This document shows positions 1 to 8,256 of a stretch of DNA of 37,592 nt, in pieces. Position numbers and translations under genes: made by a program. The DNA lies in assembly GCA_028818565.1 (NCBI GenBank), contig JAPPNV010000172.1, forward strand, positions 1 to 37,592, given 5' to 3'. The stretch's first letter is position 1. Each line of letters begins with the position of its first letter. Below the pieces are notes generated by a model. It saw only the letters and a list, made by a program, of their open reading frames with translations. It had not been told where the DNA came from and searched no databases. Source of the DNA: Rhodospirillales bacterium (lineage in GTDB: Bacteria > Pseudomonadota > Alphaproteobacteria > UBA828).

Positions 1-148
1 GGCCCACGATCTTGCCGCAGCTGTCCCACAGCGGGCCGATGCCGTGCGGCGCGCCGGCGATCCCGGCCCGGTCGAGACCGTCGGACACGTTGGCGGTGGA
101 AAGCCTTCGGTAACCCTCGACCAGCTCCTTGAGGTCGGCGTCGCTCAT
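1..148 (-). CDS. RraA-like family protein (partial, C-terminus outside window)
   Basis: Only the first 49 codons are present; the gene runs off the left edge. The start ATG at 148-146 is preceded by a GGGAG ribosome site. The visible part (about residues 14-40) contains LSTANVSDGLDRAGI and a following GIGPLW, the typical N-terminal signature of the RraA/4-hydroxy-4-methyl-2-oxoglutarate aldolase fold. Members are either metal-dependent aldolases of aromatic or hydroxy-acid catabolism or regulators binding RNase E; the active-site GDxxGV region lies outside the window, so the two cannot be separated. It is 11 bases downstream of a ketopantoate-reductase-like gene on the same strand, which favours a small metabolic operon over RNase E regulation. 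Confidence 0.72.
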   Translation of the reverse strand, partial: MSDADLKELVEGYRRLSTANVSDGLDRAGIAGAPHGIGPLWDSCGKIVG

Positions 149-159
149 GGTCGCTCCCA

Positions 160-1095
160 CTACGATTTCTGCGGCGTGTCGAAGCCCGTTTCCTTGGCCC
201 GGACCAGCGCCGAGACGAGCGTGTTGTAGGGTGCTTCCAGGCCGAGCGCCAGAGCCTCCGGCGGGATCGCGCCATTGATCGCGTCGATCTCCGAACGGCG
301 GCCGGCGAGGTGGTCCAGCAGCATCGAAGGGCGTGCGCCGGGTATCTTAGCGCCGAAGTCGTGCACGTAGGCGACCGGGTCCTCGAAATCGAGCCGGATG
401 CCCTTGGCGCGCGCGACCCGATAGGCCTCCGAAGCGCAGCCGGAGGCGATGGGCCAGGCGTCGGCATCCGCCATGATCTCGCCCACGGTGAGCCCCGTGA
501 GCGTCGCTGTGCCGCTGTAGCAAACGTTGCAGATGAGCTTCTCCCAGACGAGCTGGTCGATATCGTCGAAGCATTTGACCCTGAAGCCCGACTCTTGCCA
601 GAGCGCTGCGATACGCTCGAGCCTGGGTGTCGCCGCGCCGTGCGCTTCGCCGAGGCGCACCAGCTCCATGCCGTTGTGGTGGGCGTGGCCAGGCGCCACG
701 ATCGAGGCACCGAAGCCCCCGACCACACCGACGACCACGCGCTCATCGCCAAGGATGCGGGCGACCTTCGCGGCGCTGCCGAGGCCATTCTGGATGGTCA
801 GCACCGGGGTCTCGGGGCCGAGCAGGGCGCGGGCGCCGGTGGCGGCAGCCTCCACCTGTGGCGCCTTGGTCGCGATGATGACCAGGTCGCAAGGGCCGAC
901 GGCCGCGGGATCGCTGGTCGCACCCATCGCCACCGTGCGGTCGCCGCTCGCGCCTTCGAGCCGGAGCCCCTTGGCGGCGATCGCATCGACATGCGTCTGC
1001 CAGGTGTCGATCGCCCAGACCTCGTTGCCGGCATCGGCCATGAGCGCCGCGTAGACGCAGCCCATGGCGCCGGCACCGACGATTCCGATCTTCAT
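160..1095 (-). CDS. panE: 2-dehydropantoate 2-reductase (ketopantoate reductase family)
   Basis: A 311-residue protein of the PanE/ApbA family, which reduces ketopantoate to pantoate with NADPH in pantothenate/CoA synthesis. The N-terminal Rossmann motif GAGAMG is at residues 7-12, TKAPQ carries the conserved Lys77, IQNGLG has Asn103, WEKLICN carries the expected catalytic Lys186, and a C-terminal SEIDAING (268-275) is the substrate-binding segment of the family. Length is normal. It lies immediately upstream of the edge-cut RraA-like gene. Many genomes hold several PanE paralogues in catabolic operons that act on other 2-oxo acids, so membership is certain but the substrate is not; this neighbourhood does not hold other pantothenate genes. 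Confidence 0.85.
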   Translation of the reverse strand: MKIGIVGAGAMGCVYAALMADAGNEVWAIDTWQTHVDAIAAKGLRLEGASGDRTVAMGATSDPAAVGPCDLVIIATKAPQVEAAATGARALLGPETPVLTIQNGLGSAAKVARILGDERVVVGVVGGFGASIVAPGHAHHNGMELVRLGEAHGAATPRLERIAALWQESGFRVKCFDDIDQLVWEKLICNVCYSGTATLTGLTVGEIMADADAWPIASGCASEAYRVARAKGIRLDFEDPVAYVHDFGAKIPGARPSMLLDHLAGRRSEIDAINGAIPPEALALGLEAPYNTLVSALVRAKETGFDTPQKS

Positions 1096-1115
1096 GGCTC
1101 GATGCTCCGTTGGTT

Positions 1116-1850
1116 TCAGGTGCCGGCGGGAACGCCTGACGCCGGGCCGATGCGCGCGCCGTGCCCCTGACGGGACGCTTCGGCCAGCGCGACGAAGGGC
1201 TCGGTCACGTCATCCGGCGCCGGCAGCTTGCTCGAATCCTCGCCGGGATAGGCGCGGCGGCGAAGCTCCGTCGCCACCGGGCCGGGGTCGAGCAGGTTGA
1301 CCCGGAGCGCGCTGCGCCGCGTTTCTGCCGCGTAGCAACGGACAAGCGCTTCGAGACCCGCCTTGCTGGCCGCATAGGGACCCCAAAACGCCGGCGCGGT
1401 CTCGGCTGCGGCAGCGGTGACGAAGATCGCCCGGCCTGCAGGCGAGGCGCGGAGCAAGGGATCCAGGCTGCGGATCAGGCGCCAGTTGGCGCCCAGGTTG
1501 AGCGCGAGCGTCTGCTCCCAATCCTCAGGCGCGTAGTGTCCAACCGGGCTCAACTGGCCGAGCGTGCCGGCGTTGGCCACGAGAATGTCGAGGCGGCCGA
1601 AGCGCTCGGCCAGCGCGCCGCCCAGCCGGTCGATCTGCTCGCCGTCGCAGAGGTCCATGGGCACCAGTGTCGCGGGCTCGCCCGATGCACACTGCACGGC
1701 GTCGTCCACCTCCTCCAGCCCGCCGGTAGTGCGGGCGACGAGGATGAGACTGGCGCCCTCGGCAGCGAAGCGGCGGGCGACGGCCGCGCCGATGCCGCGC
1801 GAGGCACCGGTCACGAGCGCGATCCGGCCTTCGAGACGCGGCGGCGCCAC
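1116..1850 (-). CDS. SDR-family NAD(P)-dependent oxidoreductase with substituted catalytic Ser
   Basis: A 244-residue short-chain dehydrogenase/reductase. TGASRGIG (14-21) is the cofactor glycine motif, NAG is at 93-95, and YAASK supplies Tyr159 and Lys163. The Ser normally 13 residues before the Tyr is Ala146 here (segment VTAAAAETAPAFWGPY), with Thr145 beside it. Start is GTG at 1850, 8 bases after the purF stop, so it is the distal gene of the radA-cvpA-purF set; an SDR at this place is a familiar alphaproteobacterial arrangement. Substrate is unknown. The missing Ser could mean Thr145 substitutes, or that the protein is catalytically altered. Confidence 0.88.
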   Translation of the reverse strand: MAPPRLEGRIALVTGASRGIGAAVARRFAAEGASLILVARTTGGLEEVDDAVQCASGEPATLVPMDLCDGEQIDRLGGALAERFGRLDILVANAGTLGQLSPVGHYAPEDWEQTLALNLGANWRLIRSLDPLLRASPAGRAIFVTAAAAETAPAFWGPYAASKAGLEALVRCYAAETRRSALRVNLLDPGPVATELRRRAYPGEDSSKLPAPDDVTEPFVALAEASRQGHGARIGPASGVPAGT

Positions 1851-1858
1851 GGCGCCGT

Positions 1859-3325
1859 CTATCCCGAATCCGCCAGCAGGGAGAGCTGCGCCGGCGGCTC
1901 GCCAACCTGTTGATCTGAAAGTGGGATCGGGTAGTTGCCGGAAAAGCAGGCGTCGCAGTAGCGCGGACGCGCCGGATCGCGGCCCGGCTCGCCCATGGCG
2001 CGGTAGAGGCCGTCGATCGTGAGGAAAGCGAGGCTGTCGACGCCGATGGAGCGCGCCATGGCGTCCACATCGCGACGCGCGGCGAGCAGCTTCTCGCGCG
2101 CCGGCGTATCGACGCCGTAGAAGCAGGAATGGGCGGTCGGCGGGCTCGCGATCCGCATATGGACCGTCGCCGCACCCGCCGAGCGCACCATCTCCACGAT
2201 CTTGGTGGAGGTGGTGCCGCGCACGATGCTGTCATCGACCAGCACCACCCGCCTGCCTTCGATGAGGCGGCGGTTGGCGTTGTGCTTGAGCTTGACGCCG
2301 AGGTGCCTGATCCGGTCCGTCGGCTCGATGAAGGTGCGCCCGACATAGTGGTTGCGAATGATGCCGAGCTCGAAGGGCAGGCCGGCCTCTGCAGCGTAAC
2401 CGATGGCTGCCGGCACGCCTGAATCGGGCACCGGCACCACCACGTCCGCCGGTGCCGGCGCCTCGCGGGCGAGCTCGGCCCCGATGCGGTGCCTGGCCTC
2501 GTAGACGCCGATCCCTTCGGAGACGCTGTCGGGCCGCGCAAAGTAGATGTATTCGAAGATGCAGAAGCGCTGCTGGGTGGGGCGGAACGGCTTGATGCTC
2601 TCGATGCCTGCTTCCGAGACGATAACCATCTCGCCCGGCTCGATGTCTCGCACGAACTCAGCACCGATGATGTCGAACGCCACCGTCTCCGACGCCAGGA
2701 TCATGGCGTCGTCGAGCTGGCCCAGCACCAGCGGGCGCACGCCGAAGGGGTCGCGCACGCCGATCATGGCGTCCTTGGTGAGGGCCACCAGCGAATAGGC
2801 GCCGTGCACACGGCCCAGGGCCTCGATCATGCGCTCCACCACACGCTCGCGCCGACTGATGGCGATCAGATGGACGATGACCTCGGTGTCGGAGGTGGAC
2901 TGGAAGATGCAGCCGCGCGAAACGAGGTCGCCGCGCAGCGAGAGCGCGTTTGTGAGGTTGCCGTTGTGCGCGATGCTGAGCCCGCCGAAGGCGAGGTCGG
3001 CGAAGAGCGGCTGGATGTTGCGCACCTCGGGCGCGCCCTGGGTGGAGTATCGGTTGTGGCCGATGGCGGCGTGGCCCTCCAACGCGTCGATCACCTCGCC
3101 GGAGGAGAAGATATCGCCGACCCGACCGAGCGCCCGGTGCGAATGGAAGAGCGCGCCGTCAGTGCTGACGATGCCGGCCGATTCCTGCCCCCGATGCTGC
3201 AGAGCGTGCAGGCCGAGCGCCGCGTGGGCGGCAGCGTCGGGGTGCCCGAAGATGCCGAAGATCCCGCATTCCTCGCGCAGCTTGTCGTCGTCAGCCGCGC
3301 CGCCTGTCCAGGATGGCGCCATCAC
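1859..3325 (-). CDS. purF: Amidophosphoribosyltransferase
   Basis: Catalyses the first committed step of de novo purine synthesis: PRPP plus glutamine gives 5-phosphoribosylamine. The protein is about 488 residues. The N-terminal glutaminase nucleophile is Cys20 in EECGIFGIFG, so a propeptide of about 19 residues must be removed, as in the Bacillus-type enzyme. The C-terminal half carries the PRPP-binding VVLVDDSIVRGTTS. Cysteines in RFCIFEYIYF, HSCFYG and YCDACFSG match the four ligands of the 4Fe-4S cluster in Bacillus-type PurF. Start is GTG 3325 or ATG 3322; both overlap the cvpA stop, indicating translational coupling. cvpA-purF linkage is widespread. Confidence 0.97.
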   Translation of the reverse strand: MMAPSWTGGAADDDKLREECGIFGIFGHPDAAAHAALGLHALQHRGQESAGIVSTDGALFHSHRALGRVGDIFSSGEVIDALEGHAAIGHNRYSTQGAPEVRNIQPLFADLAFGGLSIAHNGNLTNALSLRGDLVSRGCIFQSTSDTEVIVHLIAISRRERVVERMIEALGRVHGAYSLVALTKDAMIGVRDPFGVRPLVLGQLDDAMILASETVAFDIIGAEFVRDIEPGEMVIVSEAGIESIKPFRPTQQRFCIFEYIYFARPDSVSEGIGVYEARHRIGAELAREAPAPADVVVPVPDSGVPAAIGYAAEAGLPFELGIIRNHYVGRTFIEPTDRIRHLGVKLKHNANRRLIEGRRVVLVDDSIVRGTTSTKIVEMVRSAGAATVHMRIASPPTAHSCFYGVDTPAREKLLAARRDVDAMARSIGVDSLAFLTIDGLYRAMGEPGRDPARPRYCDACFSGNYPIPLSDQQVGEPPAQLSLLADSG

Positions 3326-3984
3326 TCGACGCTATCGCTCAGGCCGTCGAGCTGGTTCCGCTCGCGGTCGCTGTAGCCGGTCTCGCCTTCCTCTTCCCGG
3401 CGATCGGCTGGCACGGGCTCGGTCAGCTCCTTCACGCTTCGCTCTCGGCCATCTTCGAAAGTCTCCTCGATATGCCGGGTGCCTTCCTCGGCGACCTCTT
3501 CCGGGACCACCTCCTGCAACGCGGCGACGCCCTGCTTGATATAGGGCAAGGTCCTGGCCTCGTCGACCCAGGGCGGCCAATCGCCTTGCGGCACCACCGA
3601 GCCGAACAGCATGTAAGCGATGCAGACCAGCGCAGCGCCGCGCAGGATGCCGAAGATGAACCCGAGTGTGCGGTCGAGCGCCCCGCCGCGACTCCGCTGG
3701 ATGCGGCCGGAGATGATCTGGTTGATGATCGTGAGGATCACCAGCACGACGACAAAGACCGCGACGCCCGCAACCACGTCGGCGATCAGCATGGAGTCCG
3801 GGATCAGGTCGCGGGCGATGGGGCGCGTATGGGGAAAGGCGAAGAAGGTCGCAACACCCGCGCCGACCCAGGCGCCGATGCCGAGAATCTCCCGCGCGGC
3901 GCCGCGACCGAACGCGAGCAGCGCCGAGATGACGATGATCAGCGCCACCAGGATGTCGATCAGATTGACCGGCAGGTCTTCCAT
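3322..3984 (-). CDS. cvpA: CvpA family membrane protein
   Basis: A 220-residue inner-membrane protein of the CvpA (colicin V production) family. Four hydrophobic segments are visible at about residues 7-24, 33-50, 66-88 and 108-128, the first starting with NLIDILVALIIVIS and containing the conserved FGRGAAREILGI. The last 80 residues form an acidic/charged soluble tail rich in Glu and Arg, probably cytoplasmic or periplasmic and disordered. The gene overlaps purF at its 3' end and starts 13 bases after the radA stop. The molecular role is poorly defined; homologues affect envelope stress and colicin V export. Confidence 0.92.
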   Translation of the reverse strand: MEDLPVNLIDILVALIIVISALLAFGRGAAREILGIGAWVGAGVATFFAFPHTRPIARDLIPDSMLIADVVAGVAVFVVVLVILTIINQIISGRIQRSRGGALDRTLGFIFGILRGAALVCIAYMLFGSVVPQGDWPPWVDEARTLPYIKQGVAALQEVVPEEVAEEGTRHIEETFEDGRERSVKELTEPVPADRREEEGETGYSDRERNQLDGLSDSVE

Positions 3985-3997
3985 TCTGCCTCGATCG

Positions 3998-5386
3998 TCA
4001 GAGCGCGGACCCCGCCTCCGGAGGGAAGAGCGCCATCAGGTCGCGCACATGAGTGAGCCGCCGCACCGCGATCCCCTGGCCCTCCGCCTCGCCTCCCTGG
4101 GCGCGGTCCGGCACCGGCGCAAGCGCATGGGTGAAGCCGAGCTTCGCGGCCTCCTTGAGCCGCGCCTCGCCCTGGCTCACAGGGCGAATCTCGCCGCCGA
4201 GCCCGATCTCGCCGAAGATGACGGCGCCGTGGTCGAGCGCCCGACCCGCCGCGGACGAGGCGAGCGCGGCCGCCACCGCAAGGTCGGCCGCGGGCTCTGT
4301 GATGCGCAAGCCGCCGGCGACGTTGAGATAGACATCGCAGACGCTGAGCCGGAGCCCGGCGCGGGCTTCCAGCACCGCGAGCACCATGGCGAGCCGGCCG
4401 GCGTCCCAGCCCACCACGGTTCTGCGGGGCGAGCCCGCCGGCCCCGGCGCCACCAGGGCCTGAATCTCCACCAGCACCGGCCGCGAGCCCTCGACCCCGG
4501 CGAACACCGCGGCACCGGGGACCGGTCCCCGTTCGGGATCGACGAACAGGCTGGAGGGGTTGGGAATTTCCACGAGGCCGCGGTCGGTCATCTCGAAGAC
4601 GCCGATCTCGTCGGTCGGTCCGAATCGGTTCTTGATGGCGCGCACGATGCGGAACTGGTGGCCGCGCTCGCCCTCGAAGTAGAGCACGCAGTCCACCATG
4701 TGCTCCAGCACGCGGGGGCCGGCGATCTGCCCTTCCTTGGTGACGTGGCCGACCAGCACGAGCACCGTGCCCGTGCGCTTGGCGATGCGGATCAGCTCCT
4801 GCGCCGAGCCACGCACCTGGGCCACCGTCCCCGGAGCCGAATCCAGGTTGTCGAGGTACATGGTCTGGATCGAATCGATCACCACCATGTCAGGCGGCGA
4901 CTCATCCTCCAGGCTGGTCACGATATCGCGCACGTCGATGGCCGCCGCCAGCCCGATCGGCGCGCTCGCGAGGCCGAGCCGGGCGGCGCGCATGCGAATC
5001 TGCTCCAATCCCTCCTCGCCTGAGATGTAGGCGGCGGGGCTGCCTCCGCCGGCCAGCGCGGCCGCAACTTGCAGGAGCAAAGTGGACTTGCCGATGCCCG
5101 GATCGCCCGCCAGCAGGACTGCCGAGCCCGGCACGAAGCCACCGCCCACGACGCGGTCGATCTCGCCAATGCCGCAGGGCCTTCGGGTCAGCACGCCGCC
5201 GGGTCCGTCGAGGGGCTGAAAATCGATCACCCGGCCCTTGCCGCCGCCGAGGCCGCGCGGCGGCGCCTCGCGCGGCACCTCCTCCGAGAGGCTGTTCCAG
5301 GCGCCGCAGGCGTCGCAGCGGCCGGCCCAGCGCGCCCGCGCAGCCCCGCAGTCGCTGCAGACAAAGCGCTTTTCCGCCCGCGCCAT
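3998..5386 (-). CDS. radA: DNA repair protein RadA
   Basis: A 462-residue RecA-like branch-migration helicase used in recombinational repair. The N-terminal C4 zinc finger is Cys10/13/24/27 (CSDCG ... CDACG). Walker A GDPGIGKS is at 94-101, the Walker B stretch MVVIDSIQT near 167-174, the RadA-specific KNRFG motif at 252-256, and a Lon-protease-like domain fills the C-terminal third. All hallmark residues are present and the length is typical. It is the first gene of the radA-cvpA-purF run, 42 bases after the mlaF stop, and may be cotranscribed with mlaEF. Confidence 0.97.
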   Translation of the reverse strand: MARAEKRFVCSDCGAARARWAGRCDACGAWNSLSEEVPREAPPRGLGGGKGRVIDFQPLDGPGGVLTRRPCGIGEIDRVVGGGFVPGSAVLLAGDPGIGKSTLLLQVAAALAGGGSPAAYISGEEGLEQIRMRAARLGLASAPIGLAAAIDVRDIVTSLEDESPPDMVVIDSIQTMYLDNLDSAPGTVAQVRGSAQELIRIAKRTGTVLVLVGHVTKEGQIAGPRVLEHMVDCVLYFEGERGHQFRIVRAIKNRFGPTDEIGVFEMTDRGLVEIPNPSSLFVDPERGPVPGAAVFAGVEGSRPVLVEIQALVAPGPAGSPRRTVVGWDAGRLAMVLAVLEARAGLRLSVCDVYLNVAGGLRITEPAADLAVAAALASSAAGRALDHGAVIFGEIGLGGEIRPVSQGEARLKEAAKLGFTHALAPVPDRAQGGEAEGQGIAVRRLTHVRDLMALFPPEAGSAL

Positions 5387-5428
5387 AAGCTCCCCTACCC
5401 GGCCTGCAAGGCCGGCGGCGCGTGCGGC

Positions 5429-6244
5429 CTAGCCAGCGGCGGCATGGGCGACCGCGAGCTGGATCGGCCCCTCCGCCCGGCCGTTGACGAATTGCTCCAC
5501 ATGCGCGTTTCTGCTGCTGTCGATCTCGGCCGCGGGTCCCTGCCAGACGATGGTGCCATCGTGGATCATGGCGATCCGGTCGGCGATCTTGCGCGCGCTC
5601 CTCATGTCGTGGGTGATGGTGAGCGCGGTCGCGCCGAGCTCATGCGTGCAGGTCACGATGAGGTCGTTGATGACGTCGGCCATGATCGGGTCGAGTCCGG
5701 TCGTGGGCTCGTCGAAGAGAATGATCTCGGGCTTCGTGGCGATCGCGCGGGCGAGCCCGACCCGCTTGCGCATCCCGCCGGAGAGCGCGGCGGGGTAGAG
5801 ATCGGCCGAGTCCGCGTCGAGGCCTACCTGGGCCATGGTCTCTATGGCGATCTCGCGCGCTTCTCCACGAGGCATACCCTGCGCCTGGATCAGGCCGAAG
5901 GCGACGTTCTCCCACACCGGGAGGCTGTCGAAGAGCGCTGCGTTCTGAAACAGCATGCCGATCCTGCGCATGGCGCCCTCGCGCGCCGTGCGGCTGCGGG
6001 AGATTTCCTGGCCGTCGATGGTCACGCTGCCGGCGTCGGGGCGCAGCAGGCCGAGCAGGCACTTGAGCATGACCGACTTGCCGACGCCCGAGCAGCCGAT
6101 CACGACCACCGATTCCCCGGTGCCGATCTCGAGATCGAGCCCATCGAGCACCACCGCGCCGCCGAACGCCTTGCAGAGGCCGCGCAGGGCAATTTTGGGC
6201 TGGTTCCCACCCAGGCCGGTGCGGGCGTTCGCGGGAGCGCTCAT
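5429..6244 (-). CDS. mlaF: ABC transporter ATP-binding protein of the Mla phospholipid system
   Basis: A 271-residue ATPase of the MlaF type, energising lipid movement between the outer and inner membranes. Walker A GCSGVGKS is at 50-57, the Q-loop is in MLFQNAALFDSL, the signature is LSGGMRKRVGLARAI (the MRKR form is typical of MlaF), Walker B is IILFDEPTTGLDP, and the H-loop is TITHDM. The start ATG overlaps the mlaE stop by four bases, so the two subunits are translationally coupled. The usual MlaD (MCE) and MlaC/MlaB genes are not next to it. Confidence 0.93.
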   Translation of the reverse strand: MSAPANARTGLGGNQPKIALRGLCKAFGGAVVLDGLDLEIGTGESVVVIGCSGVGKSVMLKCLLGLLRPDAGSVTIDGQEISRSRTAREGAMRRIGMLFQNAALFDSLPVWENVAFGLIQAQGMPRGEAREIAIETMAQVGLDADSADLYPAALSGGMRKRVGLARAIATKPEIILFDEPTTGLDPIMADVINDLIVTCTHELGATALTITHDMRSARKIADRIAMIHDGTIVWQGPAAEIDSSRNAHVEQFVNGRAEGPIQLAVAHAAAG

Positions 6245-7020
6245 TGGGCGAAGAAGGCTTCGGTGATGATGTAGTTGAAGATCAGCACCAGGATCGCGCC
6301 GGTCACCACGGCGTTGGTCGTGGCCTTGCCCACCCCCTGGGCACCGCCCTTGGAGTGGAAGCCCTGATAGCAGCCCATCAGAGCGATCAGGTAGCCGAAG
6401 ACGGCGGCTTTGACGAGGCCGGAAGCCACGTCCATGACCTCCAGATATTCGAGGGTGTTGTTGATATAGGCGTCCGGGTTGAAGCCGAGCTTGTACACGC
6501 TCACGAGATAGCCGCCGCCGACGCCGATGATGTCGGTGACGAGGACCAGGAACGGCAGCATCAGCAGGCCGGCGAGAAGGCGCGGTACGATCAGGTACTT
6601 GTGCGGGTTGGTCGACAGCGTGGTAAGCGCGTCGATCTGCTCGGTGACCCGCATGGTGCCGATCTCCGCAGCCATCGCGGCGCCGACCCGGCCGGCGACC
6701 ATGAGGCCCGCGAGCACCGGCCCGAGCTCGCGGGTGATCGAGAGCACCACGACGGTCGGGATCGTGCTCTCGGCCGAGAAGCGGGAGAATCCGGTGTAGC
6801 TCTGCAGCGCCAGAACCATGCCGGCGAAGAGGCCGGTCAGCCCCACCACCGGCAGAGAGTAGAAGCCGATCTCCACCATCTGGCGCAGAAGCAGGCGCGG
6901 ATAGAAAGGCGGCCTCGCGCAGTGCGAGGTCGCTTCGAGGGCGAAGAGGGAGAGGCGCCCGACGGCCTCGAACAACGCCAAGACGCCATGGCCGATCGCC
7001 TGTAGCGGAGGTCTCTTCAC
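6241..7020 (-). CDS. mlaE: ABC transporter permease of the Mla phospholipid system
   Basis: An integral membrane permease of the MlaE family, about 259 residues from the proposed GTG at 7020. The family core is present: PPFYPRLLLRQMVEIGFYSLPVVGLT, then GMVLALQSYTGFSRF, and AEIGTMRVTEQIDALTTL, the cytoplasmic coupling helix that contacts MlaF. About five or six hydrophobic segments follow to the end. An upstream TTG at 7080 would add 20 Arg-rich residues with no family similarity, so the GTG giving VKRPPLQAIGHG is preferred. It is the promoter-proximal gene of mlaE-mlaF. Confidence 0.9.
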   Translation of the reverse strand: MKRPPLQAIGHGVLALFEAVGRLSLFALEATSHCARPPFYPRLLLRQMVEIGFYSLPVVGLTGLFAGMVLALQSYTGFSRFSAESTIPTVVVLSITRELGPVLAGLMVAGRVGAAMAAEIGTMRVTEQIDALTTLSTNPHKYLIVPRLLAGLLMLPFLVLVTDIIGVGGGYLVSVYKLGFNPDAYINNTLEYLEVMDVASGLVKAAVFGYLIALMGCYQGFHSKGGAQGVGKATTNAVVTGAILVLIFNYIITEAFFAQ

Positions 7021-7168
7021 GCAGCGTTCCCGTTGATGACGCCTCCGGGCCGACCCGCCCAGGCCGCGACTCGGCGCCAAGCGGCCGGACTCTAGCCCGG
7101 ATTTCTCGCCGCGGTCACGGCCCGCGTCCCAATCAGGCGTTCGACCCGCAATGCGCGGCCCGAACCGC

Positions 7169-7201
7169 GTCTCACGGCCCCAAAATCAAGGCCTGAGACG
7201 C
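7169..7201 (-). terminator. Bulged hairpin downstream of the dehalogenase gene
   Basis: CGTCTCA (7169-7175) pairs with TGAGACG (7195-7201), then after one bulged C GGCC pairs with GGCC around a ten-base loop. It begins 23 bases past the dehalogenase stop codon and lies before mlaE, so it could end that transcript. No T-run follows on either strand, so intrinsic termination is doubtful and it may just be a 3' stabilising stem. Confidence 0.35.
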
Positions 7202-7223
7202 CGAAGATAGACAAAAGTCCGGG

Positions 7224-8111
7224 TCAGCGGTCGGCGAGGAAGGCCAGAATCTCCCGCGCCGTCTCCTCCGGGGCCTCCTCGGGCAGGAAGTGGCCGCAGT
7301 CGAGCGCCCGGCCCTGCACGTCCTCGGCGCGCTCCCGCCAGCTCTTCAGCACGTCCAGCGAGCCGCTGGTCTGCCAACCTGGGCGCCGGGCCATGTCTCC
7401 GGCCCACAGCATCAGCATGGGGCAGGCGATCTTGCGACCGCGGTCCGCCTCGTCGTGGACGAGGTCGAGCGCGATGGAGCGGTAGTCCAGGCACATGCAA
7501 CGCAGCGTCTCGGGATCGCTAAAGCAGCGAAGATAGTCGGCATGGGCCTCGGGCGTGATCGCGCCGTCGACGGCAGTCCACTGCTCCAGCAGGAAGTCCA
7601 GGAAGAGCCCGGGGCTGTTGCCGATCAGCGTCTCCGGAAACGGTGCGGGCTGGCGCATCAGATGCCAGTGGAAGAATGAGAACGCGAGGTCGCGGTCCAT
7701 GTTCTCGAAGACCGCCTGGGAGGCCACCACGTCGAGCGAGGTGAAGGTACGCACCTGTGCCGGATGGTCGAGCGCCATGCGATGGCCGACGCGGGCGCCG
7801 CGATCGTGCCCCACCACGTGAAAGCGATCGAAGCCCAGCGCCGCCATCACCTCGATCTGGTCCTGTGCCGAGGCGCGCTTGCAGTGATCGTTGAAATCGT
7901 TCGACGCCGGCTTGCCGCTGTCGCCGTAGCCGCGCAGGTCGGGCACCACCACCGTGTATTGCTCGGCGAATATCGGCGCCACCTTGTGCCACATCAGGTG
8001 ATTCTGTGGGTAGCCGTGGAGCAGCAGGAGCGGCGGACCCTCGCCCCCCCTAACAAGGTTGATCGTGATGGACGAGGTCTCGACTTGGGTCTTGATAAAG
8101 CCGTCGAACAT
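7224..8111 (-). CDS. Haloacetate (fluoroacetate) dehalogenase-type alpha/beta hydrolase
   Basis: A 295-residue alpha/beta hydrolase. The oxyanion motif LLHGYPQNHLMWHKVAP starts near residue 31. The nucleophile elbow is GHDRGARVGHR, giving Asp103 as nucleophile with Arg104 and Arg107 placed to hold a carboxylate. Asp127 and His274 (CGHFLPEE) complete the triad; His148-Trp149 (FFHWH) and Tyr210 (LDYR) correspond to the halide/fluoride pocket of structurally studied fluoroacetate dehalogenases. An Asp nucleophile means an ester intermediate as in dehalogenases or epoxide hydrolases. The likely reaction is hydrolysis of a 2-haloacetate to glycolate. It is a single gene, divergent from the DUF1127 gene. 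Epoxide hydrolase is the main alternative. Confidence 0.85.
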   Translation of the reverse strand: MFDGFIKTQVETSSITINLVRGGEGPPLLLLHGYPQNHLMWHKVAPIFAEQYTVVVPDLRGYGDSGKPASNDFNDHCKRASAQDQIEVMAALGFDRFHVVGHDRGARVGHRMALDHPAQVRTFTSLDVVASQAVFENMDRDLAFSFFHWHLMRQPAPFPETLIGNSPGLFLDFLLEQWTAVDGAITPEAHADYLRCFSDPETLRCMCLDYRSIALDLVHDEADRGRKIACPMLMLWAGDMARRPGWQTSGSLDVLKSWRERAEDVQGRALDCGHFLPEEAPEETAREILAFLADR

Positions 8112-8169
8112 GGCTGGCTCTTGCGTCGTGGGTTGGCACGTCCCGTTGGGAAGATAGGCATTTCTCCGA

Positions 8170-8180
8170 CTCGAATCGAG
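8170..8180. promoter_or_regulatory. Short palindrome in the divergent intergenic region
   Basis: CTCGA-A-TCGAG is an 11-base palindrome with one central base, 59 bases upstream of the dehalogenase start. It may be one half of a regulatory region shared with the palindrome at 8229-8245. The bases alone do not identify a regulator. Confidence 0.25.
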
Positions 8181-8228
8181 CGTGAGCAGTTGCGTGTCAC
8201 ACGTCGCACATCGCAGCCCTCAGCACAG

Positions 8229-8256
8229 TATGCCGCCGCGGCATAGCAGTTATGCC
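8229..8256. promoter_or_regulatory. 17-base palindrome plus third half-site (candidate operator)
   Basis: TATGCCGC-C-GCGGCATA (8229-8245) is a perfect 8+8 inverted repeat with one central base; four bases later TATGCCG recurs at 8250-8256. It sits in the middle of the 261-base gap between the divergent dehalogenase and DUF1127 genes. The internal TGC-N7-GCA spacing also fits a LysR-type T-N11-A site. The regulator is not encoded nearby. Confidence 0.45.
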
